A stretch of DNA of 64,000 nucleotides, taken from positions 6,324,001-6,388,000 of the forward strand of contig NC_063256.1 in NCBI RefSeq assembly GCF_019578655.1, written 5' to 3'. Source of the DNA: Ricinus communis (taxonomy: Eukaryota > Streptophyta > Magnoliopsida > Malpighiales > Euphorbiaceae). Numbering within the stretch: position 1 is the first letter of the stretch; the number at the start of each line of letters is the position of its first letter. Under the pieces are notes generated by a model. That model saw only the letters and a list, made by a program, of their open reading frames with translations. It was not told where the DNA came from and did no database searches. Both the position numbers and the translations under genes were made by a program. This document shows, piece after piece, positions 12,459-24,680 of the stretch.

Positions 12459-12989
12459 ATGAAGGTCCACCCAACTCTAAAGAAACGAAATTTTATCGTC
12501 TCCGATCATGACGGTGTCGTTTCTTCCACCACCGCTAGTCCAAACCCAAAGAAACTTAAAAGACTCCCTCACGTGTTTGCCAAAGTGCTCGAGCTTCCCT
12601 TCAACTCAAATGCCGACGTTTTTCTCGAAGAAACCCAAGATTCTTTCCTTTTTATCGCTGACAATGCAAGCGGCGACGATGGTGAGGAAACCGCAGCCGA
12701 CGACTTCCGGGCTCACGTGATCAAGATTCTACCGGGAGTGACAAAGATTTCAGTACTAAAAGTTGCACACAGTGGTAATGTTGGTTCTTGCGAGGATGAG
12801 GAGGTTAATATAGACACGTGGCGATTCCGGCTTCCCTCAACTGCGTGTGCGGAGAAAACAAGTGCGATGTGTATTGGTGGGCAGTTGGTTGTTACAGTTC
12901 CTAAAGTGATGAATGTTGAAAATATGGTACGAGATTTAGAGGATGATGGTCATGAAAAATATGATGAATATGAAAACTTGGAACGTTAA
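12459..12989 (+). CDS. HSP20-like (alpha-crystallin domain) protein, single exon
   Basis: The protein has 176 residues and starts at MKVHPTLKKRN. This is how plant homologues of this group begin as I remember them, so I chose 12459 although the frame stays open to an ATG at 12231. A basic N-terminal patch (PKKLKRLPHVF, about residues 29-39) could be a nuclear signal. It is followed by an alpha-crystallin/HSP20-like fold: VLELPFNSNADVFLEE, then an acidic loop (residues about 70-82), then FRAHVIKILPGVTKISVLK, and a late GGQLVVTVPK strand near 147-156. The usual C-terminal I-x-I/V oligomerisation motif is not obvious. Related Arabidopsis HSP20-like chaperones include the IDM2/IDM3 group that works in active DNA demethylation. 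Membership in that exact subgroup is inference. Confidence 0.8.
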   Translation: MKVHPTLKKRNFIVSDHDGVVSSTTASPNPKKLKRLPHVFAKVLELPFNSNADVFLEETQDSFLFIADNASGDDGEETAADDFRAHVIKILPGVTKISVLKVAHSGNVGSCEDEEVNIDTWRFRLPSTACAEKTSAMCIGGQLVVTVPKVMNVENMVRDLEDDGHEKYDEYENLER

Positions 12990-15900
12990 TAATGCCAAAG
13001 AGAGTTTGTTTCATTAATAGAATAATTCGTTTTTTAGGGTTTTGATGTTTTTATGTTAATAATGAGTTGAATCTTGATATCGAAGGGTGAGCCGAGTAAC
13101 ATGTAAAGGTTAATCTGCAAGTAATTTTGATCTAAAGATTCATCTTCTGTTAACTGTACCAGTAAAACCCTCCAAAAGCCACTCATACTTTCTTTTTTGC
13201 TGGCTTTTCATACAGAAAGAGCAGAAGATTGCAATTTATCCCAACGGTGAACTTTCACTCTTCTTTTTTCTTTTGTTTGTGATGGAAACGTTAACCCTGG
13301 GACACGATCACTTGTTCTCTGCCACTCGGATCCTGATGCTTTATGATTTCTGGTTGCTGCTCAATCGACTATATAATTAAAAATGAAAGCTTCTTTTAAT
13401 AAGTGGGGAAAATCCAGGATCCTAACTACCCAAAAGATGAAAAGAGTAGCCCCCGCCAACATATAAACTTCACTGTCAACAGGATGATTTGAAATTAACA
13501 ATTGAAACATATCCATTAGCCACTTTGACATGCAGTTTGCTATCATTGTTGCTTAAAAATGAAAAAGCTTTTGGATGGGGGAGATGATTTATCTGGCATC
13601 AGTCGAGTGCAATTGTATTAGGTCCCTCATCATCTTTTCATTTTATTAGTTCTTTTTTTTTTCTTTTTCTTTTTCAAGGATGTTGAGGGAAGGTACATAA
13701 GTTTATTTTGTTATCCAACTTGTTCTTTTTGTTTCCTTTTGATCATATAGGATTAGACCTTATATGAATTGTGGGGTCTGTGCGTTATTTTCTGTTCTCC
13801 TCATATATCCTGAGTTGACAGGAGGGACCAAAATAATAATAATAATAAAAAAAAGAATAAGTGACATGTCTGTCATTAGAGAAATGCACATCTCACTTTC
13901 AAAATTCTAAAATTTAGAAAAAAATGCAATCTGAGCCTCTTTCTTTACTTCCTTTCTATTTTTTTCTCAATCAATGCTTCAAAAATAAACTCGCCTAATT
14001 AGTAATTAGTTTTTTTTTTTGTGCAATGATGAACCTATGTTGTTGTTTTTTTTCAAATTTATGATGTATTTTTATTCTTTTGCTTTTAAAGTGTTAAAAT
14101 ATTAATTCTTTTTTTATTTCTTAAGATTACAGTTTTAATAATTTTTAAATTATTTTTAGATAGAGTAATTGAAAATAATTAAAAAATAAAAACAATTGTA
14201 ATCACACTGAAGACTAATAAAATAAAAATAATAATATTTTTGAAACGAACTTAATATTAAAAAATAATATCTTTTGTTGATTTTAGAATATTTTTAAAAA
14301 AATCTATTTTATTTTTTTATGAAGAAATTTCACCGCACTTTTTTTCTTGAACATTATTTTATGGTCAAAAATTCTATTTTTAAATTTTTTTATTTCTATG
14401 ATATTTTTTAGATTTTATAAAAAAAAGGGTATACCAACAAAATATTCTAAGAATATTTTTTTAATCTTATAAATAGTGTAACTCCAATTTTTATTTTATA
14501 TTTTTTAAAATCTAATAAAAAATATACTAAAAGTATATTTAAATAATATCGAAATTTTATTTATTTTAATTGTATTATTATAAGTTTTTCTGTTAAAATT
14601 TTATTAAAAAAATTACTAACAGTAAATTTATAAGATATCAAAAAAGATTATTTTAATTTATATTCCAATAAAATCTGGGCTAACTTCCATGCATAACAAA
14701 TTTGCTGCGTTATCCCAGGAAAATATGGAGCTTTACACTACTAATGTTGGATCTTCTCAAGTTCCCGCCCAAAAGAAGAATAAGGATGAAGTGTCAAATA
14801 TTGGGCCCAGGAATATGGCACTTATTCTCCCAGCATCTAACCAAGGCCTAAAAAAATTAAAATATAATTAAAATAGAACTAAAAATATATATTTAATAAT
14901 AATAAATTATATTATATTAAAAAATATTATAATACAATTCAAGAAAATAACTGTATAAATAAATATCTTAAAAATAAAATCGGACAAAAATATTTTAGAA
15001 TACAATCATAAAGAAAAGAAGTGACCGTACAAACAAAATTTGCCACTGCTCTTCCGTAAATGTGTAGAAGTCTTTTCTTTTTTATTTTTCTTTTTCTTTT
15101 TATAAAAGCGCATCAATGTTGCGTACTATAAAGCAATCTGCATACCAGATCAGCCCAAACTATGATATAAGTATTTTTTTAAGACTCAATGGGCCATTTA
15201 TTTTAAAAATTAAATGGGCCATAACATATTGAATAATTTTGCAATTCACTCTTCATTAAATGGGGCCTTATGTCATATGGATCCAGATCCATTTTAATAT
15301 GATCCAGTTGGGTGTAATAAGCGCATCAGAATTCCAATTCTAACTATATATCTAAATTTTATTATTTTAATATTCAATATTTATTTATTTTATTTTACTA
15401 AAAAAATATTAACACTATAAAATAATTTTAAATATATATATATATATATAATATATATCACATCTATATTATATATAAATGAATATACTATTTATTAATT
15501 ATAAATATATATTAACAAACTAATAAATATTATGTTTATAAATGATGAATACTTATATCAATTATAAAAAATATTTTAATATGCATCACAAAAACAATAA
15601 CTCTATTTTTCATAAATATTTCACAGTGATTTGAGAAACATATATAAAGTTATAACTACTGAATAGACAATAACAAATTAATGAACATGTAGATAAAAAA
15701 TGATAAATATTCTTCACTAAAATTATAAACATTTAAAAATTAATGAAACACATAATGGACTTTGCTATAGTTATAATAAACATTATCCTATAAAAGATAA
15801 ATATTGATATTCCTTATAAAAATATAACACTTTTATTTATGAAATTATCAATCACATATTGGTAAAATTTCTAAAATAATATAAAGTTACAGTATACGAG

Positions 15901-16135
15901 GACTTTTTTAAAAATTGTATTCTATTAATTTTAATAGATAATTTATTTAATTATTTATTAAAAGTATCGATTTTTAATTTTTTTAAAAATAACTAATTTT
16001 TCAAAATAATTATGGGAATCATATATTAAATTAATTTTATAAATCTAAAAATATCATATAGTTTGCAACAGTACTCCTTAGTCCTTGCAATGATAATGGG
16101 TTATTACTTTGATAATGATTTGTAAATTTTATCAG
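12990..16135. other. Intergenic AT-rich spacer
   Basis: After the HSP20-like stop come several hundred bases of likely 3' untranslated sequence. From about 13,950 to 16,050 the DNA is extremely AT-rich with many direct A/T runs and a (TA)n block at about 15431-15450. A 60-codon open frame at 14689-14871 has no recognisable family. No gene is supported. Confidence 0.5.
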
Positions 16136-16632
16136 CTTTATGTCGGCTCGTTCTCAATCGGGATGGGAGGTATTCCATGGGTTATATTTTCAGAAACAAA
16201 ATAACTAAATTCTGCCTTAAATTTCTCTTCATTCTACAACTTGTAAAGACAAAAAAAGCCAGATATCAATGTTATCTTGTAAGGTAGAGCATGGTTACAG
16301 AACAGTATTTTGTTTCAGATATTCCCATAAATATTAAGGGAGTAGCTGGAGGATTCGTGAATCTGATACACTGGTTTAGTGCATGGACAGTGTCCTACTC
16401 ATTCAACTTTTTAATGGCTTGGAGCTCTTCAGGTAAATTTATTTCTGGATTCAGCAGAGTTCAATATAATTGAGCAAATATGATCTGAATTATGTGGGCA
16501 TTTACTTTTATTTCAGGTACCTTTTACCTGTACTCGAGCTTTTGTGCTGGAGCTATTCTCTTTGTAGCAAAGCTAGTGCCAGAAACCAAGGGAAGAACTT
16601 TGGAGGAAATACAAGCCTCCATGAATCCCTGA
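16136..16632 (+). pseudogene. 3' remnant of an ERD6-like monosaccharide transporter
   Basis: Three exon-like pieces of the C-terminal end of an ERD6-like (ESL, MFS sugar porter) carrier are visible. The first (16136 to about 16195), after an intron-like acceptor, reads LYVGSFSIGMGGIPWV. The second (16319-16432) reads from INIKGVAGG through SFNFLMAWSSS and contains membrane-helix sequence. The third (16517-16632) carries the hallmark [17 protein letters not shown] and a proper stop. The second intron keeps its GT (16433) and AG (16516). The first piece has lost its GT donor and would read into a TAA at 16202. The second piece has lost one base at the expected IFPIN, so it starts out of register. 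No upstream exons (the first roughly 10 membrane helices) are found. The remnant is therefore a truncated, decayed copy, perhaps left by partial duplication. Confidence 0.8.
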
Positions 16633-17670
16633 AAGGAATGAGTTCCCTGATAACATGATCCAGGGAAAATATAAGAAGTTTTGTTTCTTCTGGATATTAA
16701 TGCCCTTTCTTCATGTTTTCTCTCTCATAATATGTACCTAACATTTATTCCATTCTTTCATTTTAATGGTTCTCCAGATTATGTACCGGCCATCATCAGC
16801 TTGATGTAATTCTGTTGTTGAAAATAGTGATATTCCCATTCCTCCTCATTAGACACCATATCTAGATTCGGTGGCTTTTGCAGGCACCTTGTTTCTTAGT
16901 TTATCCAATCCTGGTTATTTGTAATACTTTGCTGGGCCGTAATTATCGAATATAGTAAGACACTGGGACTGGGCTATTAACGCAAAAATATCCAAACCTT
17001 TTGGGGTGTTACTGTCATGGACTAAATAGAGTAACACCATTAGGTTTACTTTTCCTTTTTCTTGCCGTTAGTATGGAAAGGAAAACGAACGCTGTCATGG
17101 TGAATGTGACATGTACTAAAGTTGTAAATAATGAAACTTTTAATTTACCATCAAAATCCTCGTCCGTCCAAATCAGGGGGCTCGAGGGTTTGTGAGTTTG
17201 CAACTGGATTGCTATTATCTGTCGTGGGAGAAAAATGAAAAAGACCATCATAGTGTTAGGGTCTCCGTGAATTTTGAACTACTAATTGTTGTGCCACGGG
17301 AAACATACTTCAGCTTTTAATCAAATATGAAAGAAAATTTATCATAAAGATTCCATTTGAATTTTTACTTGAAATAAATAAAAACAAGAATCCATATAAT
17401 CCTGCAATGGAAAAAGAATTGGCTTATACTATATATATAAATCGCAGTAAACATGAGATTAAAGACTATGTGTTTGTATCGAGAAAGAATGAAAAGAAAA
17501 TGATAATAATATAAAAGGGTCTTTCCCGCAAATTTGGCATCATCAAAAGGAGTCACTGTTTCTACTAAACAAGCATAAAAGAAAAGTACCATGTAGAAAG
17601 GGAACCACATAAAATATATTATTGCAGTCAGTTGTAGTTCTACCTGTGTGCTTATAGGTTTCAAAATCCA

Positions 17671-17699
17671 TTCTTCTTCTTCTTCTTCTTCTTCTTCTT
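17671..17699. repeat. (TTC)n microsatellite
   Basis: An uninterrupted TTC/CTT trinucleotide run of about 29 bases, followed by a T-rich stretch. Confidence 0.9.
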
Positions 17700-20600
17700 A
17701 AATAATTTTCTGATTTTTTTTTTTTAATTAATTGCTGCTAATAGATCATAGCATAACTCTGCACTCTGACTCCAACATCCATTCCCCGTTACAACACTTT
17801 CTCCTCCTAATTTACTATTACACATATTATACAATCTCAACACTTTCCTACAACATTTTGTTTCCCCAGTTCTTACAATATTCAGTTAAGTTTTAGCTTT
17901 GTTTGTTTTTCGACTGACTTCTCATACTGTTAAAGTGTACTGTTATTAAAACTACTTTTGTTTTGGAATTGGAACTATAAAATAAAAACTGAAATAAATA
18001 ATCAGTTCTCCCAAAAAAAAGACATGATCTCATGATTTCATGTGCAACAACCAAATTGCACAATTTAACATTAAAAATGTTCCGCATGTAATTTGATTAA
18101 CAAAATAACAGAAAAGAGCAAAATAAAAAACTGCGAAAAAGAATCCTTGAAACACTTCCACAATAGTTAATATATTATTTTCAGTTCTAATAGGTTTAAG
18201 ATTTAATTAAGTAGCAAATAAATTAGTAATTTATTCAATTAATAAACCATCCATTTGACTCCGTCTTTTTCTGAAACAATCAATTTGACCCATTTTAATA
18301 CTTTCTAACAATACAATTAATAGGAATTTATAAATACATGGATCGTCCTCCATTTTTTTTTACGTGTAGAGATAAAATATAGTATTAAAAAATATCGATA
18401 ATCTTATCAGTAAAGTATTATTGTATTACATATCTAATCAAATAAAATAATTCACAAATGAGTTTCTTTAAAATAAAATTCAATATTTTAACACAGAAAT
18501 GTGTAAACATTTCATAGAAATTGAAAGGAAAACATATAGAATGTGATGGCTTTCTTTATAAAATAAACTTTTTAGATAAAATATTACTGTTGAGTCATTG
18601 TCTATATTACTTGAATTTGAAGCTAAGTGGGTATCAGAGGTGCAGTATTATTAGACTTGTTTTGTTTCTCAGATAAAAGAATGGGAGAAAAATAAAATAA
18701 AATAAAAAAGTAAAAAGAAGGTTAAGGAGTTGTTATCCCTAGCTGGAGACATTATACCATCATGCCTTTCATGTCCGGTTCGGAGATCTCAGATTTTATT
18801 ATTATCCACTTTAATTTATTTAAAAAATTATCCACTAATTATTTATTAAATAATAAAAGGCAACTAATTATCTATTATTATTTAAATTTCTTATATAGAT
18901 ATTTGACATGAAAAATTCAATCAATGTTGTAAGTTTTTCCCTAATTAAAAATTGTACCTTGGGGATGAGTCATGGCATTTAATCAGTGGGATGAAATTGA
19001 AAACGTTTATTTATTTATTTATTTATTTTGTTTATGTGATTGAGAGATGCAAACGTATGCAATTAGCTATGAGAAGAATTGGAATGGAGTTAAGAAGTGG
19101 TTATCCAACAACCCTAAAAACAAATTATAGTTGGGTTTTGGATCCATAATCTATTCTCCATGTCGTGGATTCTTGTAAGCCATTCGACTATCTTATTCTA
19201 TGTTAACTAACCCATGCCCCTTTCTTTTATTAATAATTGTCTTGTGGGATTTATTTATAGGCGTTATTAGTACCAACGGACCCAAAATAATAATCAATAT
19301 CATCTACCATTGACTTCCGAATCTGTCACCTAAATTCTTTTATATATATATATATATATATTTAATTTTTAACACATAAAATTTTTATTTTAATATATAT
19401 ACATGGTATTTAAGTTTTTATGTAATTTTATAATTTTTTACTAATTTATTAATTCATAAGTTATATTTCTAATTAAACACTCACTATATCTTAAAAAATA
19501 ACACATCAATTATATTCAAATATTACATTAACTAATAAATTATTTTTATATTTAAACAATAATTTTAATATAAAGAATATATTTATAATATTATTGATTA
19601 AATTTCTTAGTAATTAACAAAAATTTAATAAACAACTCTATATAATAAAGATAGTTATTGAGTAAATTTTTGTTATAAAAAATAATTTATTAACATTGTC
19701 TTTTAGAAGAAGTATAAATATTTTATCAATAAAAATTAATAAATACATTTTAATATAAAAAATAAAAATAAATATCAAGAAATATAAATAAAAAAATCTA
19801 CTCATAACAATCATCAAACAGTAAATTATAATTTTATAGGAACTATTATATACGGTGGATCAAAAGATGAAACTTTGGTAGGAAAAAAGAAAACAAGGGG
19901 CTGCTAGAGTTTTTAGGGTCACCTCTAACTTGTGGTGTTACTATTAATTTTCAACACTGTTAATCCCATTAATTAAGAGAATATCGAAGTTGTAGTCTAT
20001 TATTTAGAGCTAATTGCGAAATGGATTATAAAATACAAAATGCGTTTTTCTTAATATAATATTAATCCAGGAAAGATTAAAGAGAAAAACAAAATAAAAG
20101 ATGTAATTGTAACCAAACGTGCCGCTTATCGCCAAACATTGTGAAGCCTGATTGAAAGTTACATCAAATGGACTTGAAAATGGATTAATTAATGACAAAT
20201 TGCATCATTATATATATTAAGACTTGACTAAACTTAATTTTCAACAAACTTTATCCATGAAAGAACAAAAGTAAAGCTCATGCCCACCCACACACCATCA
20301 GAAAATTAACGTTTTGAACAAAGCATGTCACATATATAAGAATTGGTCGCACTTAAACAATATATAAAAAAGAAGATGTGTTAAGACTTAAAATTTTTCT
20401 AAGTCAACGATTTTGTAATGACATAATAATTAATATTAATCAAATAAATTTTTAAAGCATTGTTTTTTTTATATTAACTTTATTTATATGAAACATTAAA
20501 TTTTAAAATAATAGAAAATTCTATATTTTTAATTATGTGATTGTATAAATTACTGTAGTCTTATTTTTCTCAAGAAAATATTATTCTATATATAAATGAT

Positions 20601-21878
20601 AAATTATATTTTTAAAAATATGCTACACGAAACATAGTAATTTTATTATAATATTAGTGTTATTTATGTTTATGATTCTATATTATAAAAACTAATACAT
20701 ATTTTAAATATAATTTAATATATGGTCAGGAAATAATATTTCAATTCTAGTTGGATCTTAATTCAATCTCTAATTCTTTATTTATTATTCGATCAATTCG
20801 AAATTCATTCAATGAAAATTGTTTGAGTTCTTTACTATTAAAATATATTGGTTGATTTATTAAGAAAAAAAGACATTATATATATATATATATATATGGG
20901 TTCTCCTAATGCAGCAATTAGAGGAGAAGAAATGGGTAAAGATGAAAGTAATGATGCATGTGAGACTTGGGTTATGGTCAAATAAAAGAAACTAATCACT
21001 AAAAAAAAGACACTTGACACATACAGTGTACACTGAGTTTGGTGGTGACATTGTGATAAAAAATAAAAACAAAAATGTTTGGTGGTTGTTTTGTTTTACT
21101 CAAGGGAAACCTCATTATCATCCAATTTTAATTTATTTATTTATTTATTTTTTTCCAAATTCAATGTATATGCCTCTGTTTCTCTTTCATTGCCCAATTG
21201 GAAGAACATCCATAGAATGGCAATAAAAAGCTATATTGACTATGCTTTGCTTTCTCCAAAGTTATTGAAATTATTGGTGCATGCTTATTTTTATGTTCCT
21301 TTTTTTCTTTTCTTTCTTTTTTTTTGCTTAATTAGTGGACGTTGGACATTTCAAAACAAATGAGAGGCGTTTCTATCTTTTTGTTTTATATGAAGTCATT
21401 GTATTTATCTAACGCGCCACCCTGAAATTTTAATTTAATAATTAAGCATCCATTTTACAGTGCATAAAAAATTGATTATTAAACTTAAACTAACTTCATA
21501 ATTTAGGAAAAAATTAAAAATTATTAAATGGTATTTACAAAATTAAATCAACTTATATGGCTTGAGTATTCCAAATTAAAAAAGGAAAAAAAAAAAAGGA
21601 CTTAAATACTTTTAAGATGAAAATCGTTTATGTCTGGATACTTATAAAAATATCATATTTATCTGACCTCAATAATTTGTTTTGTTTTTGTAGAAGAATT
21701 AATTATCCGTCAAACAGATTGATTAGCAGTCGAGTTTGGATATTGCAAAAATTAAAAAAAATTGAGATATTATTACTTGTGTTTTCCCATTAATAATAAC
21801 ATTGCTGAACTAATGATTATAAAATGAGTGAGTGAAACAGTTTGATTGGAAGAATAGAAATCCATAAGCCTGCTGACG

Positions 21879-21881
<3 letters not shown>

Positions 21882-21918
<37 letters not shown>
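21882..21918. repeat. (TA)n microsatellite
   Basis: A pure TA dinucleotide run of about 37 bases, the longest TA run in the window and likely length-polymorphic. Confidence 0.9.
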
Positions 21919-21922
<4 letters not shown>

Positions 21923-22425
21923 CATTTTATAGATTTTTCAGACAAAGATCTTTTATATACGGTGGGTCTTCACCCTTCACTCATCACTAAATAAATATAA
22001 TGATAAGAAAAACAACAATAGGAGATCTCTCTCTTTTATATAATATATTAATTCTTATATGCTCTCATTATGCCAAAATTAAAAGATAAATAATATATAT
22101 ATATGTTTATTTTTTTATTTAAAAATAAAATGAAATTATTTTAAAATAGTAAATATTTGAATGTAAATTTTGTTAATTTATAAAATAAGAAATATAAATT
22201 TACATTCTAATGATAAATACATGTAATTAGAACTTAAAGATTTTTTTTTATTAGTAAAATATATTATAGATGGGCGCATGCTAATAATATAAAATATGAA
22301 AAGTTAAGATATATATAGGGGAAGAAATTAAGTTTGTATGGACGTGGTGGAATTGACTGAATCGGCAGAAGAAGACAAAAGCTTTTTCTAGTTGTTGACC
22401 TAACGCACAAGAGGACAAACTGAGT

Positions 22426-22436
22426 GTGGGCCCCAC
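22426..22436. promoter_or_regulatory. Palindromic TCP-type site
   Basis: GTGGGCCCCAC is an 11 bp palindrome that contains the TCP class I and class II cores on both strands. It lies in a locally GC-richer patch with no obvious gene beside it. Confidence 0.3.
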
Positions 22437-22818
22437 TAACAATTAAAACTTATTTTTCTTAAAGAAGATAAAAAAAATAAAAAGGAAAGGAAAAAGATAC
22501 AAAATGGAGCAAATTGAAAGGGAAAGGAAAGGCAGAAGGAGAAAGTCGAAAGGCAAAATGTTTGCGTGTGTGCGCCACATGCTATCCCCACCCCCGCCCC
22601 CCCCCATTAAACGACAACACATCCTTCTATTTTCTTTTTAACATTCCCACTGGCGTGCCGTTATTTTATTTTTCTTTCTCTTTCTTCCTTTCTTTTTTCT
22701 CAATTTTTATAATTAAAACTGATCTATACAAAAAAGAGATTTTCTTTTCTTTTATTTTCGCTCGCAACGCAAGATGCTTCACCACTCACAAAAAACCATA
22801 TCAAAGCTCCAAATGTAA

Positions 22819-22974
22819 GAATTTGTCTTCTCCATCATCGGACAGAACTCTCGTTTACTGTCTGAAAAGCTCAACATTGATGAAGCTCTGACATCTGTCA
22901 TCACAGGCATAGAAGACTTGCAAAGATTGAAAATTAAACTTTTTGAAGCTAATACCAAACCTATAAATCAATAA
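22819..22974 (+). other. Short open frame without ATG, possible gene fragment
   Basis: Fifty-one codons open after a TAA and closed by TAA at 22972. The second half reads coding-like (LNIDEALTSVITGIEDLQRL, then KIKLFEANTKPINQ), with mixed charged and aliphatic residues unlike the surrounding low-complexity DNA. There is no ATG, and I see no convincing upstream acceptor. I do not recognise the family. It could be a leftover exon or chance. Confidence 0.2.
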
Positions 22975-23379
22975 AGTACAAATTTAAAGGAGGATAGGGG
23001 ATTATTATTGCTCAAACCAGTATTGTCCTCTTAAAAATTTAATCTAAAATATTAAAAAAATAAATTCTTATGAGAAACAAAATTAGGCTAGCTTGTTGAT
23101 TAAAAGAATGAAAATGAATCTCTATTTAATTTAATCGTCTTTATCATTGTAATTTAATTTTATTTGAAAAAGTATATAATACATTTTAACACATTATTCT
23201 TTCTTGGTTATATATTATACCACCCGCCATGGAGAAAAAGATACAAATAAAAATTTATGTAATATTTTTATCATAAAAAATTTAAAAAGAAAAAAATAGT
23301 CAACTATACAAAAAGAAAAGAAAAAAAGAGATGTGAAGTTGGATCTTATATAAACGATCAAATGTATATTTATGTCTAT

Positions 23380-23640
23380 AAATTTTGATTATTTAGTCGG
23401 TTTAATATTTTAATTTTTAATTTGACTAATAACTACTCAATTTTAATACTTTTTGGTATATGGATTTATTTAATATATTTATATATATTGTATAAAATAT
23501 TTAAATATTACTATAAAACGTAGCTAAAAAGTATGGTAGATTAAATTAAAAGTTAAATGAATTTAAATATTGAATAAAATAACATACAAATATCAGTTAA
23601 ATTAAATTAAAATTAATGTATTAAATTAATTAATTAATTG
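23380..23640. mobile_element. MITE-like dispersed repeat, copy 1
   Basis: The interval begins near AATTTTGATTATTTAGTC and ends near TTAAATTAAATTAAAATTAA. It matches the copy at 55400-55675 in both end regions and much of the middle. The two ends are partly inverted (TAATATTTTAATTTTTAAT-like on one side, its complement on the other), as in a small non-autonomous inverted-repeat element. Exact ends and target duplications were not fixed because the sequence is almost all A/T. Confidence 0.4.
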
Positions 23641-24182
23641 ATATAAATAATAATATATATTTAACCTATATAAAATATAGATTTATAAGAATCCAACAAA
23701 ACACCATAATCCCATTTAGAAAAAGAAACAAAAAAAAGAAAAGAGAAAAAAGAGGAACAAACAACAATGTAGACATGTTTTCAAATTTGAAGTTTCTTGA
23801 ATCGCAAGGACATGAGCATAGGCAACACACATGAGCAATGATCGAACGAGGAGACCACTTTGATTAAAGAAATTCATAAAACAATTCTTGAAGAATCTTA
23901 GGATTACTATATCGGTATGACTTTTTCATATCAAAGTACTCAAATCCAATGGTCCCGATTCACTTTATGTATAGTTAAGCACGTCTGCAATAAAAGTACT
24001 TCATCCTTTCTTCCTTCCTCCTCCCCAGTTTGTTATTGCCCAACTTTCCGCTCTTTAACCATCATCATACCTTGCATCTTTTCATCAATCAAAACCAACG
24101 GCGTGAGATTCACTTTCGGGTCCCATATTGATGATAGCAGGAAAAACAAAATAAAAAAAAAAGAGCAAAAGCCTCAAAGTGA

Positions 24183-24680
24183 CACGTGGCGAACAAAGAG
24201 TCCGCGATACCCATCATCCGGGGTCCCACCCTTTTATTTTTCGATCATCGTATCAACATGTTTTAAGAATAAGACATTGAGGAGAAATGTCTTAAGATGT
24301 GGGACCCTATAAAAAATTATGTGATTGCTCTGAAGTAGACACGTGTCTGAAATCCACGGACTGACAAGACACACAGGACTCCACAGAATACGACAAAATC
24401 CAAAGCCCACATTTGATGACACTATAAGGAAAAAATAACAATTAAAATTAAAAGTTAAAGAGAAAAAAGAAATAGAAAGAAAGAAAAGGGCAAAGGAAAT
24501 TTCTTTCAAGCCCTGACAAAAGACATGCCGTCACGCGCTTTACACTAGGAGACAAAACACGTGTCCTCCTCAAAGAGGGTAGATTGGTGGATATAGGAAA
24601 GGAAGAGGGATAGTTAGGGAAAAGAAGGAAAGATGGGGGCTTGGCAAAAGAGTCGAGACGGAGCCCTTTGTCGCCACGTG
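24183..24680. promoter_or_regulatory. Cluster of four CACGTG boxes with TCP-type sites
   Basis: CACGTG occurs at 24183-24188 (in ACACGTGGC, an ABRE-like form), 24340-24345 (inside the palindrome GACACGTGTC), 24558-24563 and 24675-24680 (in GCCACGTGCC). Between the first two, GGGTCCCAC near 24221 and GTGGGACCC near 24298 match the TCP class I core GGNCCCAC in opposite directions. The block is less AT-rich than its surroundings. It sits 2.2-2.7 kb upstream of the GID1 start codon and no other gene is apparent nearby, so a distal control element is plausible but unproven. Confidence 0.4.

Larger units (their letters stand above)
16633..22425. other. Intergenic AT-rich spacer with microsatellites
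   Basis: No gene is supported. The first 200 bases resemble a former 3' untranslated region of the sugar-transporter remnant. Simple repeats include (TTC)n at 17671-17699, (TTTA)n near 19008-19026, (TA)n near 19341-19360 and 20878-20896, and a longer (TA)n at 21882-21918. Other open frames are short and lack family motifs. Confidence 0.5.
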
